From contig NZ_FOWC01000007.1 in NCBI RefSeq assembly GCF_900115345.1, positions 394,491 to 458,490 on the forward strand: a stretch of 64,000 nt of DNA. The letters are read 5' to 3'. The notes under the pieces are model-generated. The model worked only from the letters and a program-made list of their open reading frames with translations, was not told the origin of the DNA and ran no database searches. Of this stretch, positions 50,390 through 58,451 are shown in pieces. This DNA is from Amycolatopsis rubida (GTDB lineage Bacteria; Actinomycetota; Actinomycetes; Mycobacteriales; Pseudonocardiaceae). The translations under genes and the position numbers were made by a program. How positions within the stretch are numbered: position 1 is the stretch's first letter; each line of letters starts with the position of its first letter.

Positions 50390-51616
50390 TTATCCGGCCT
50401 GATTCCGGTCCAGTCCGGCCACCGGGCCGAACACGATCACCGCGGGCGGGCGGACTCCCGCGGCCGCCGCTTCCTCGGCCACCGAGGCGAGCGTCGACCG
50501 CAGCACCCGCTGGGTCCGCATCGTCCCGTCCTCGACCACGGCGACCGGCGTGTCGCCGGGGCGGCCGCCTTCGAGCAGGGCGGCGGCGAACTTCGGCAGC
50601 CGCTCGACGCCCATCATCAGCACGATCGTCCCGCGCATCCGGGCCAGCAGCGACCAGTCCACCAGCGACCGCTCGTCCCCCGGCGCGACGTGCCCGGACA
50701 CGACGACCACCTCGTGCGCGACCCCGCGGTGCGTCACCGGGACGTCGGCCGCCGCGGGCACCGCGAACGCCGAGGTGATGCCCGGGACCATGGTCACCGG
50801 CACGCCGGCCTCGGCACACGCCTGGACCTCTTCGAATCCGCGGCCGAACAGGTACGGGTCGCCGCCCTTGAGCCGGACGACGAACTTGCCCTCCTTGGCC
50901 TTTTCGACAAGCGTCCGGTTGATCACGTCCTGGCTCGCCGCGCGGCCGTACGGGATCTTCGCCGCGTCGACGACCTCGACCTCCGGCGCCAATTCGTCCA
51001 GCAGGTCGCGCGGGCCGAGCCGGTCGACGACCACGACGTCGGCGCGCGAGAGCAGCCGCCGGGCGCGGACGGTGATCAGGTCCGGGTCGCCGGGCCCGCC
51101 GCCGACCAGCGCGACGCCGGGCAGCGTGCCTTCCGGATGCGGCCGGCGGCCGTCCTCGATCGTGCCCGCGTGCAGGCCGTCCAGCATCGCATCGCGGACC
51201 GCGGCCGAGCGGAGCGGCTCGCCGCCGGACAGGACGCCGAACAGGAGGCCGCCGTGCCGTCCGGTCGCGGGGGTCACCGCCGAACCGGACTCGCCCTCGT
51301 CGGCGCGGACGCAGAAGACGCGTTCCCGCTCCGCCTCCGCGCAGATCTCGGCGTTGGTCGCCGGGTCGTTCGTGCAGGCCAGCGCATACCAAGCCGCGCG
51401 CAGGTCGCCCTCGGCGTAGCGGCGCTGGTGCCACACCAGCTCGCCCGCGTCCGCCATCCCCTGCACCGACGGCGTCGTGTGCGGCGACACCAGCTCGACG
51501 CGGGCGCCCGCGCTGATCAGCCGCGGAAGCCGGCGCTGGGCGACGGAACCGCCGCCGAACACCACGACGCGGCGGCCGGTCAGGTCGAGGCCGGAAAGGT
51601 AGTGCGGGTCGTCCAT
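50390..51616 (-). CDS. Uroporphyrinogen-III C-methyltransferase with siroheme-synthase N-domain
   Basis: The 408-residue protein carries a precorrin-2 dehydrogenase/ferrochelatase-like domain (about 1-150, VVVFGGGSVAQRRLPRLISA) and a SUMT domain (about 160-400) with VGGGPGDPDLITVRA, RLKGGDPYLFGRG and the VPGITSAFAVPA loop. It converts uroporphyrinogen III to precorrin-2 and probably onward to siroheme, needed for sulfite and nitrite reductases and for cobalamin. No such reductase lies within the window. Confidence 0.92.
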   Translation of the reverse strand: MDDPHYLSGLDLTGRRVVVFGGGSVAQRRLPRLISAGARVELVSPHTTPSVQGMADAGELVWHQRRYAEGDLRAAWYALACTNDPATNAEICAEAERERVFCVRADEGESGSAVTPATGRHGGLLFGVLSGGEPLRSAAVRDAMLDGLHAGTIEDGRRPHPEGTLPGVALVGGGPGDPDLITVRARRLLSRADVVVVDRLGPRDLLDELAPEVEVVDAAKIPYGRAASQDVINRTLVEKAKEGKFVVRLKGGDPYLFGRGFEEVQACAEAGVPVTMVPGITSAFAVPAAADVPVTHRGVAHEVVVVSGHVAPGDERSLVDWSLLARMRGTIVLMMGVERLPKFAAALLEGGRPGDTPVAVVEDGTMRTQRVLRSTLASVAEEAAAAGVRPPAVIVFGPVAGLDRNQAG

Positions 51617-51853
51617 GCGCCGAATCTAACAGCGGCGCGCAGCGCCTCCGTCGAGGGCGGCGGAGGGGAGGAAGGCGGAGATACGGGCGGCGCACCGTCT
51701 TCTCGTCGCGGCGAGCGCGGGTCATGCCACGCCGGAGTGCGGCTGAGGCCGCTGGGGCTAACGACACGGGAAAATGCGTCGGCTGTCCGCACCCAAATCC
51801 GCCGCCGCGTCCGGAAGCGACTGCTGGGCGCATACCGGATCACGTGGGGAGTC

Positions 51854-52707
51854 ATGATGACAAGGAATCGTGCGGCCAGACGAAGACGCGCGGGTGCGGT
51901 GGCCGAGGCTCTGCTCGTGCTAGCCCGCCCGCGCCGGGCGCGACACAGGGGCAGGCGCGCGCCGTCAACAGCCACGGCGTCGCCGCGGGTTACATGCTGA
52001 CGCCGACCGTCGCCGTCCCGGCGCGCGACACCGGCGTCGTCGTCGGCGAATGGCTGACGCCGGACAACCTGGAGCACCCCTTCCGCTGGGACCCGGACGG
52101 CCAGGTCGCCCACCTCGGCACGCTCCCGGCGACACGTGGTGCATCGCGACCGGCATCTCGCCGACGGCGCCGTCATCTCCGGCCTGGACACGAACCCGGC
52201 GAAGGCCCACTCGGTGCGGTGGGTCAACGGCGGGCCGATCACCGACCGCGTGGGCCAGCGCGAACAACGTCATGGACCGGGACGGGACGATCGGCGGGCA
52301 CCTGACCGGCGTCGAGCACGGCATCTCCGCACCGACGACCTGGGACCGGAACGGCGTGCTGCACCGGCTGGACTGGCCGAGCCCGCATCCGAGCTGGCTC
52401 AATCAGGCCGGCCCCACCGGCTACGCGACCGGCAGCGGGTATCTGTGATTCGGTGCTTTGGGACCCGGACGGCACCATCTGCCTCGTCGACGGGGACATC
52501 GCGGGGGTCGGCTCGAACGGCAACGCGGTGGGGGCTTCGCAGAAACGCGCGACTGTCTGGTACGAGAACGAGGACATCGCGCGGTTCGGGATCCTTCCCG
52601 GCGGCAGTCACAGCAAGGCGGAGTGGATCGCCGACAGCGGCTACCTCGTCGGAAGCGCGGACCCCACCGGCTGCAAAACGCATGCGGTGGCTTGGAAACT
52701 CCACTAG
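51854..52707 (+). pseudogene. Broken secreted repeat protein (HAF-like repeats)
   Basis: Pieces of one protein are spread over three frames: MTRNRAARRRRAGAVAEALL (leader), SHGVAAGYMLTPTVAVPA and FRWDPDGQVAHLGTLPA, then AVISGLDTNPAKAHSVRWVN, NNVMDRDGTIGGHLTGVEHG and TWDRNGVLHRLDWP, then LWDPDGTICLVDGDIAGVGS and SKAEWIADSGYLVGSADP. The WDPDG...LGTLP units recall HAF repeats of exported proteins. At least four frame changes are needed, so decay is likely even if one or two are sequencing errors. Confidence 0.6.
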
Positions 52708-52740
52708 CACCGGGTGCGGCTTCGCGCGTCAATCCGGTCC

Positions 52741-54609
52741 TCACTCGACCCGGAAAACCGGACCGCGCGGCACGAACGGCAGCCGAGCGCCACGCGGAAC
52801 CAGAAAAGCATGCTCCCGCGACGGCCGCACGTGATCGCACTGCGCGTCAGTGATGATCAGCACCGGCCCGTCCGCCGGGAAATCCGGGGCGCGGCGCAGC
52901 AGCTCGACCCCGGGCTGCAGCCGGGTGCCGCCGCGGCCGCGGACCCTTACCCGGCCCGCGATGTCTTCCACGGCGAGGTATCCGGCGTCGTAGGCGGCCG
53001 CGTCGCAGAACACCACCCGGGCGGCCGGGACGTCGCGGGCCCGCGCGTACGACGCGATCGCGCCGAGCGCCTTGCCCAGCAGTTCCGCGTTCATCGACCC
53101 GGAGGTGTCCAGCACGACGCCGAAGGTCGCGCGGCGGTCGATCCGCTCCGGACGGACCAGGCCCGGACGCGGGATGTCCGGCGTCGCCGGCTGACGGCGC
53201 GACGCCCGCGCGTAGCTGCGCACCGGCCGCTCGGCCCGGACGTGCTCGTCGAACCACTGCGCCAGCTGCGCGTCCCACGGCAGCGGCGGGTGGTCCAGCG
53301 CGCGGATCTCCTGTTCCAGCCCGAGCGGCAGCAGGCCGAGCCCCTGGCTGAGCGCGCGGCGATAGAACTCGTCCAGGTCGACGCCGCCGGTCCGGTCGCC
53401 GTCGCGCCACGGCAGCGGCTTGGGTTCGGCCCGGCGCGAGGAACGGCGGGCGGCGGCGTCCGGCTCGGACAGCCAGTCGCCGAGGACGTCGCCCGCCTCG
53501 CGGCCGCCCAGCGTGCGCAGTTTGCGGGCGCGGCGCAGATCGGTGGTCAGCGTGTCGTACACCGATTCCGCGGACAGCCCGGCCAGCTGCGGATCGTGCA
53601 GCCCGTCGCCGGGCAATTCGCCGACGCCGAGGGCGACCAGCCAGCCGTTGACCACGTAGTCGCACGCGACGTTCCACAGATACGGATCGCGGCCGAGCGC
53701 ACGGCGGTCGTGCCGGAGCGCGGCGTGCAGCATCTCGTGGGCGAACACGAACCGCCATTCCTCGGCGGTCAGCGCGGCATGCGGGTTGACGTAGATCTCG
53801 CCGTGTTCGGCGTCGACCGCCGCGACCGAGATGTCCCAGGCGCGGACCACCTCCGGATCGGCGATCAGCGTGAACCCGGCGGCCACCGCGCCCAGCAGCG
53901 GGAACGACGACGCGAACCAGCCCAGCGCGCGGTCCCACTCCCCCAGCCTCCGCCGGTGCCGGGTCTGGCCGCGCGCGTCGGCGGCCTGCTCCATCGCCTC
54001 GGTGGCCGAAGCGATCAGGCCGTGCACGAACCGCTCGGTCCACGGCGCGGACTTCCCGTAGTACTGGGCGTGCCAGCGGCTCGGCGGCTCCGTGAGCGCG
54101 AGACACGGCCGGTCGCCGCCGGTGCCGAGCGAACGGAAGACCTCCGGAACACCGGTGTCGCGCCAAGCGCGGGCAAGGGAAAGCTCGTCCGTGCCGGGAA
54201 GTTCGGGCAGCAGCGTGAGCGGCGTCCCGACCCGCACTGCCCCCGCGAACCGGTGCACCGCGACGCAACATGCCGCGCCGTAGCTCGCGTCGACGTCGCG
54301 GTCGGCAGTGATCGCGTCCGCCTCGGCGAGCTGTCCCTCGTCCAGATGGCCGAGGCCGAGGTGCAGCAGCAGATGCGCGAACACCCATGCCCACTCGGCC
54401 GGTTCGGCGTCGCGGGAGCGGTTCGCGGTGATCAGGCCGCGGTCGGCGACGACTGCCCAAGCCGCGGCGCCGGTCAGGCTGACGCGGTCCAGGCTCGCGC
54501 CCTCCGCGAGCCGCTTCAGGACGGTGTTCGCGCGGACCAGCGCCCAGCCCGCGTCGATCGCCTTGTTCCGGCGTTCGCGGAGGCGAGCGTCGGAGCGGAC
54601 GGTGCTCAT
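52741..54609 (-). CDS. VWA-domain protein with duplicated DUF2201-type metallopeptidase segment
   Basis: A 622-residue protein. Residues 291-300 read HEMLHAALRH, a zinc-peptidase helix within AEEWRFVFAH; residues 72-88 read EWAWVFAHLLLHLGLGH, the same segment with the catalytic glutamate replaced by leucine. The C-terminal third is a VWA-like domain with the metal site VVLDTSGSMN. Proteins of this type (DUF2201 plus VWA-like) pair with a MoxR AAA ATPase. Here that gene is immediately upstream with an ATGA overlap. Together they may assemble or remodel a protein complex; the target is unknown. Confidence 0.85.
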   Translation of the reverse strand: MSTVRSDARLRERRNKAIDAGWALVRANTVLKRLAEGASLDRVSLTGAAAWAVVADRGLITANRSRDAEPAEWAWVFAHLLLHLGLGHLDEGQLAEADAITADRDVDASYGAACCVAVHRFAGAVRVGTPLTLLPELPGTDELSLARAWRDTGVPEVFRSLGTGGDRPCLALTEPPSRWHAQYYGKSAPWTERFVHGLIASATEAMEQAADARGQTRHRRRLGEWDRALGWFASSFPLLGAVAAGFTLIADPEVVRAWDISVAAVDAEHGEIYVNPHAALTAEEWRFVFAHEMLHAALRHDRRALGRDPYLWNVACDYVVNGWLVALGVGELPGDGLHDPQLAGLSAESVYDTLTTDLRRARKLRTLGGREAGDVLGDWLSEPDAAARRSSRRAEPKPLPWRDGDRTGGVDLDEFYRRALSQGLGLLPLGLEQEIRALDHPPLPWDAQLAQWFDEHVRAERPVRSYARASRRQPATPDIPRPGLVRPERIDRRATFGVVLDTSGSMNAELLGKALGAIASYARARDVPAARVVFCDAAAYDAGYLAVEDIAGRVRVRGRGGTRLQPGVELLRRAPDFPADGPVLIITDAQCDHVRPSREHAFLVPRGARLPFVPRGPVFRVE

Positions 54610-55667
54610 GCCCGGGCCGCCACCAGCCGAGGCAGGTCGCGCGCGGCTTCGACCAGGAACCACGCCGGCAGGCGCGGGTTGCCCGCCTCGTCGTCCGCGA
54701 TCACCAGCTGCGCCATCTCCAGCGAGATCTCCGCCAGTTCGACCAGCAGGCTCTTCGCCCGGAACGCGAACTGCCGCACCGCCGCCGACGCGTGCCGCTT
54801 GTCCGCGGGCAGGTCGCGGGAGAGCCGGACGCGGAAGGTCTCGGCGAGGAAGTAGAGCAGGTCGCGCTCGCCCGCCTCGGCGGGCCAGCGCGCGTCGCCC
54901 TTGAGGATGGCTTCCAGGTCGTAGGCGTGCCGCGCGACCTTGAGATAGGACCGAAACGCGCCTGCGTGCTGCCGGGTGAGCGTGGCGTACGCGAGCAGCC
55001 CGGCGGTCTCGTCGTCGAGCGCATCGCCTGCCGAATGCAGCAGGTCGGACAGCATGTGCCAGGACCTCGGCGTGGAGAAGGGCTCCTCGGTCTTCGGCGG
55101 CTGGCTCCACAGGTGGTCCGGGCGCTGGGTCAGGTATTCGACCACTGCCGGATGGATGCCGTTGCCCGCCGCCCAGGCGAGCCAGTCGCCCGCCGACGCG
55201 CGCAGGTGAAGGTGGACCAGCCGGTTCACCAGCGCCGAGGCCATCGGCCGGGCGAGCGCCTGGTCGGTGGCGCGGTTGCCGGCGCCGATCACCACCGAAC
55301 CGGGCGGCAGCTCGTAGGAGCCGATCCGCCGGTCGAGGATCAGCGAATAGAACGCCTTCTGCACGTCCGGCGACGCGGCGTTCAGCTCGTCCAGGAACAG
55401 GCAGTACGGCTCGTCGCGCGCGATCTGCTCGGGCGGGCAGAACCGGCTGCGGCCGTCGACGATCTGCGGGACGCCGATCAGGTCCTCGGGCGCGAGCTGC
55501 GTGCCGAGCAGCGAGACGCATTCGAGGCCGAGCGCCGCCGCGAATTCCCGGACCAGCGAAGACTTCCCGATTCCGGGCGCGCCCCAGAGGAAGACCGGAC
55601 GGACGACGGCGGTCGTGAGCAGGATGTCGGGCAGCTGGGCGGGGGTGACCGTGAGCTGGGCGTGCAC
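54606..55667 (-). CDS. MoxR-type AAA ATPase
   Basis: The 353-residue ATPase has Walker A WGAPGIGKSSLVREF near residue 29, Walker B CLFLDELNAASPDVQKAFYS, and sensor 1 VVIGAGNR, followed by the arginine-rich lid region. MoxR ATPases act as chaperones with VWA partners. The stop overlaps the start of the VWA-metallopeptidase gene. GTG 55667 lies 94 bases after rpsR on the same strand with no obvious terminator between, so read-through from the zinc-starvation ribosomal operon is possible. Confidence 0.9.
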   Translation of the reverse strand: MHAQLTVTPAQLPDILLTTAVVRPVFLWGAPGIGKSSLVREFAAALGLECVSLLGTQLAPEDLIGVPQIVDGRSRFCPPEQIARDEPYCLFLDELNAASPDVQKAFYSLILDRRIGSYELPPGSVVIGAGNRATDQALARPMASALVNRLVHLHLRASAGDWLAWAAGNGIHPAVVEYLTQRPDHLWSQPPKTEEPFSTPRSWHMLSDLLHSAGDALDDETAGLLAYATLTRQHAGAFRSYLKVARHAYDLEAILKGDARWPAEAGERDLLYFLAETFRVRLSRDLPADKRHASAAVRQFAFRAKSLLVELAEISLEMAQLVIADDEAGNPRLPAWFLVEAARDLPRLVAARA

Positions 55668-55761
55668 AACGCGGACCTTTCCGGTGTCGGGACATCCTCG
55701 TGCGACGCCCGTTTCGTGCCGTGATGGTCGCGCGCCCGGCCCGCTGCCCGCATCCGGTTTT

Positions 55762-56007
55762 TCAGCTCCGCGCCGCCGTCGGGTACGGCAGCAGCGCCAT
55801 CTCCCGCGCGTTCTTGATCGCGGTCGCCACCTGTTTCTGCTGCTGCGGCGTCAGTCCGGTGACCCGGCGGGCCCGGATCTTGCCCCGGTCGGAAATGAAT
55901 TTCCGCAGCAGATCGACGTCTTTCCAGTCCACCCGGGTGATTCCGGCTGCGTGGAAGGGGTTCGGGCGGCGGCGCGGCGTCCGGTCTGGTTTGGGCACGG
56001 TGCTCAC
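55762..56007 (-). CDS. rpsR: Ribosomal protein bS18, alternative zinc-independent paralogue
   Basis: The 81-residue protein contains RRRPNPFHAAGITRVDWKDV, LLRKFISDRGKIRARRVTGL and a C-terminal QQQKQVATAIKNAREMALLP, the S18 pattern. No cysteine is present, as expected for the C-minus form. GTG 56007 overlaps the rpsN stop as GTGA. It is last in the S18-S14-L33-L28 set, the same composition as the alternative ribosomal operon of mycobacteria. Confidence 0.94.
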   Translation of the reverse strand: MSTVPKPDRTPRRRPNPFHAAGITRVDWKDVDLLRKFISDRGKIRARRVTGLTPQQQKQVATAIKNAREMALLPYPTAARS

Positions 56008-56309
56008 CAGCTCGACTTCGACACGCCGGGCAGTTCCCCGTTGTGCGCCATCTGCCGCATGCGCACCCGGGACAGCCCGAATTTCCGCAGGTATCCGCGC
56101 GGACGCCCGTCGGCGGCGTCGCGGTTGCGGATCCGCGTGCGGCTCGCGTCGCGCGGCATCCGTTGCAGCGCAACGACAGCGTCGGCCTTCTCGTCGGCAG
56201 AGGCGGACGGCGACGCGATCAGCGCCTTGAGCGCGCGCCGGCGTTCCACGTACCGCGCGGCGATCACCTTCCGCTGCTCGTTCTTCGCGATTTTCGACTT
56301 TTTCGCCAT
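56004..56309 (-). CDS. rpsN: Ribosomal protein uS14, alternative long zinc-independent form
   Basis: A 101-residue S14 beginning MAKKSKIAKNEQRKVIAARY and ending MRQMAHNGELPGVSKSSW. The long form without the CxxC...CxxC zinc ribbon replaces the short zinc-binding S14 under zinc limitation. The start abuts the L33 stop (one shared base) and the stop overlaps rpsR. Confidence 0.95.
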   Translation of the reverse strand: MAKKSKIAKNEQRKVIAARYVERRRALKALIASPSASADEKADAVVALQRMPRDASRTRIRNRDAADGRPRGYLRKFGLSRVRMRQMAHNGELPGVSKSSW

Positions 56310-56476
56310 CAGCGTTCTTCCTTGAATTCGACGTGCTTGCGCGCCACCGGGTCGTATTTGCGCAACACCATCCGGTCCGGGTTGTTGCGTCGGTTCTTCT
56401 TGGTGACATACGTGTAGCCGGTGCCCGCGGTCGACCGCAGTTTGATGACCGGCCGGATGTCGGTGCTTTTCGCCAT
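56309..56476 (-). CDS. rpmG: Ribosomal protein bL33, zinc-independent paralogue
   Basis: A 55-residue protein: MAKSTDIRPVIKLRSTAGTG, YTYVTKKNRRNNPDRMVLRK and YDPVARKHVEFKEER. It lacks the two CxxC pairs of zinc-binding L33. It is immediately downstream of L28 with no gap and shares its last base with the start codon of rpsN. Confidence 0.95.
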   Translation of the reverse strand: MAKSTDIRPVIKLRSTAGTGYTYVTKKNRRNNPDRMVLRKYDPVARKHVEFKEER

Positions 56477-56713
56477 TCAGAACTTCGCTCCCTTCGCGAC
56501 GAGGTCGGCGACGACGGCATCGATGCCGCGTTTGCCGATCGTCTTCATGCCCTTCGCCGACACCTTGAGCCGCACGGTGCGGCCGAGGCTCGGCACGTAG
56601 TAGCGGCGCGTCTGCAGGTTCGGCTCCCACCGCCGCGACGTGCGGCGATGCGAATGCGAGACCTGCTTGCCGTAGCCCGGCTTGCGGCCGGTGACCTGGC
56701 ACACGGCTGACAC
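56477..56713 (-). CDS. rpmB: Ribosomal protein bL28, alternative paralogue
   Basis: The 78-residue L28 reads SAVCQVTGRKPGYGKQVSHS, HRRTSRRWEPNLQTRRYYVP and ends VVADLVAKGAKF. Only one cysteine remains, so the zinc knuckle is absent. GTG 56713 is preceded by GGGAGG about 9 bases upstream; an ATG at 56749 would overlap the Zur-like palindrome. First gene of the four-gene minus-strand unit. Confidence 0.95.
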   Translation of the reverse strand: MSAVCQVTGRKPGYGKQVSHSHRRTSRRWEPNLQTRRYYVPSLGRTVRLKVSAKGMKTIGKRGIDAVVADLVAKGAKF

Positions 56714-56733
56714 GGACCCTCCCAAGTTGATAG

Positions 56734-56748
56734 TGACATTCATGTTCA
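56734..56748. promoter_or_regulatory. Candidate Zur box between the divergent zinc-starvation units
   Basis: On the minus strand TGAACATGAATGTCA agrees with the streptomycete Zur consensus TGAAAATGATTTTCA at 12 of 15 positions (consensus from memory). It is an AT-rich island in the 78-base gap between the L28 start and the divergent CobW/Mrf-like gene, so one site could control both arms. Confidence 0.7.
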
Positions 56749-56791
56749 ACTACGCTCGTCACCGTACCCCGCCCCGTCGTCTGGAGATCCA

Positions 56792-58033
56792 GTGCCCCCA
56801 CGTCCGCGTGTCCCGCTCGTGCTCTGCAGCGGGATCGCCCGCACCGGCGCTCTCGCCGCGCTTCTGCTCCGCGCGAGCCCCGGCACCGCCGTCGTCCACC
56901 ACGACCTGCGCGACATCGGCTCCGGCGTCGTCCGCCGCCGGATCCTCCTGCGCGGCCGCGACGAGCTGACCCCGCTCGAACTCGCGCACGGCTGCGTCAA
57001 CTGCACGCTGCGCGAGGATCTGCTGCCGCTGCTGCGCCGGCTGGCCCGGATGCCGCAGGTCGACCGCATCGTGGTGCGGCTGGACGAAGCGATGGAGCCG
57101 GAGCCGGTGAGCTGGGCGATCCGCAACGTCCTGGTCGGCGACCGCCCGGTGAGCGACGACGTCGAGCTCGAAGCGGTGTTCACCGTGCTGGACTGCGCGA
57201 CCTGGCTCGCCGACGTCACCGGCGACGACCTGCTCGCCGAGCGCGGCCTCCACGGCAGCCCCGAGGACGAGCGGACGCTCGCGCAGGTCGCACTGTCCCA
57301 GGCGGAATCGGCGGACGTGCTCGTGCTCGCCGGAGCCGCACCGGACGCCTGGTGCGCGGCCAGATCCTCCGCGGTGCTGGACCGGGTCGCGCCGTCCGTT
57401 CCCCGGGTCGAGCTCGCCCGCACCGACGCCGCCGGACTGTTCGCCGCGATCCCGGCCGACGCCCGCCGCGGCGAGGTCACCGACCTGCACGGCGCGTTGC
57501 TGCGCGGCGCGCCGCCGCTGCACCCGGACTGCGGCATCGAACTGCTGCGGTTCACCGCGCAGCGCCCGTTCCATCCGGAGCGGCTGCACGAGGCGATCGA
57601 CCTGCTGCTCGACGGCGTGGTCCGCACCCGCGGCCGGGCCTGGGTCGCCAGCCAGCCCGACGTCGCGTTCTGGATCGAATCGGCGGGCGGCGGGCTCGGC
57701 ATCGGGCACGCCGGGCCGTGGCTCGCCTCGCCGGAGGGACCGGACTGGGCCGAGGTCTCCCCCGAACGCCGCACGCTCGCCTCGCTGCGCTGGGACCCGG
57801 TGCACGGCGACCGCGCGCAGGAGCTGGTGATCGTCACCGATCAGGCCGCTCCCGCGGAGATCGAGAGCGCGTTGCAAGCCGCCCTGCTCACCGACGCCGA
57901 ACTCGCCGAAGGCGAAGCCGCCTGGCGCGGATACCCCGACCCCTTCGGGGACTGGCACGAGGACCCCTGCGAAGAAACCGAAGAACCCGACCGGCACGCG
58001 AACGCCGCCAACCAGAAGGACGAAACCCTGTGA
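56792..58033 (+). CDS. mrf: CobW-like protein of the Mrf (ribosome hibernation factor recruiting) type
   Basis: The 413-residue protein is a CobW/COG0523 relative with a degenerate P-loop (LVLCSGIARTGALAALLL, no GKT), the metal motif HGCVNCTLREDLLPLLRRL and the CobW C-terminal domain (about 240-380, ELLRFTAQRPFHPERLHEAI). In mycobacteria such a protein, Mrf, is encoded with the C-minus ribosomal genes and recruits the hibernation factor Mpy during zinc starvation. The identification rests on family plus position. GTGA overlap links it to rpmE. Confidence 0.75.
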   Translation: MPPRPRVPLVLCSGIARTGALAALLLRASPGTAVVHHDLRDIGSGVVRRRILLRGRDELTPLELAHGCVNCTLREDLLPLLRRLARMPQVDRIVVRLDEAMEPEPVSWAIRNVLVGDRPVSDDVELEAVFTVLDCATWLADVTGDDLLAERGLHGSPEDERTLAQVALSQAESADVLVLAGAAPDAWCAARSSAVLDRVAPSVPRVELARTDAAGLFAAIPADARRGEVTDLHGALLRGAPPLHPDCGIELLRFTAQRPFHPERLHEAIDLLLDGVVRTRGRAWVASQPDVAFWIESAGGGLGIGHAGPWLASPEGPDWAEVSPERRTLASLRWDPVHGDRAQELVIVTDQAAPAEIESALQAALLTDAELAEGEAAWRGYPDPFGDWHEDPCEETEEPDRHANAANQKDETL

Positions 58034-58293
58034 AACCCGGCATCCACCCCGACTACCACCCGGTGGTCTTCAAGGACTCGTCGACCGGCGACGCGTTCCT
58101 GACCCGCTCCACCGCCACCTCCGACCGGACCATCGAATGGTCCGACGGGAACACCTACCCGCTCGTGGCGGTGGACATCAGCGCGTGGTCGCATCCGTTC
58201 TGGACCGGCACCCAGCGGATCCTCGACTCGGCGGGCCAGGTCGAGAAGTTCCACCGCCGTTACGGGCAGCGCCGCGGCGGGGGTGCGCGCTGA
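58030..58293 (+). CDS. rpmE: Ribosomal protein bL31 type B, zinc-independent
   Basis: An 87-residue L31 beginning MKPGIHPDYHPVVFKDSSTG with TIEWSDGNTYPLVAVDISAW and HPFWTGTQRILDSAGQVEKF. It has no CxxC, as in type B L31 induced by zinc shortage. GTG 58030 overlaps the stop of the Mrf-like gene, and its stop overlaps the L32 start. Confidence 0.95.
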   Translation: MKPGIHPDYHPVVFKDSSTGDAFLTRSTATSDRTIEWSDGNTYPLVAVDISAWSHPFWTGTQRILDSAGQVEKFHRRYGQRRGGGAR

Positions 58294-58451
58294 TGGCCGT
58301 CCCGAAGCGGAAGATGTCCCGCAGCAACACCCGGTCCCGGCGCTCGCAGTGGAAGGCGGCGGCACCGGACCTGGTGCCGATCGTCGTGGACGGCGAGCGG
58401 AAACTGGTGCCGCGCAAGCTGATCAAGCACTTCCAGCGGCTCGGGCGGTGA
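58293..58451 (+). CDS. rpmF: Ribosomal protein bL32, zinc-independent paralogue
   Basis: A 52-residue L32, MAVPKRKMSRSNTRSRRSQW followed by KAAAPDLVPIVVDGERKLVP, ending KHFQRLGR. The zinc ribbon (CxxC...CxxC) is missing. Both ends overlap neighbours (TGATG with rpmE, GTGA with the CobW gene), a tight translational chain. Confidence 0.95.
   Translation: MAVPKRKMSRSNTRSRRSQWKAAAPDLVPIVVDGERKLVPRKLIKHFQRLGR

Noticed and set aside
52741..55695. A 984-codon minus-strand frame joining the MoxR and VWA regions
   Set aside because: Its first third is an out-of-frame reading of the MoxR ATPase. The true VWA gene starts at 54609 with an ATGA overlap to the MoxR stop.
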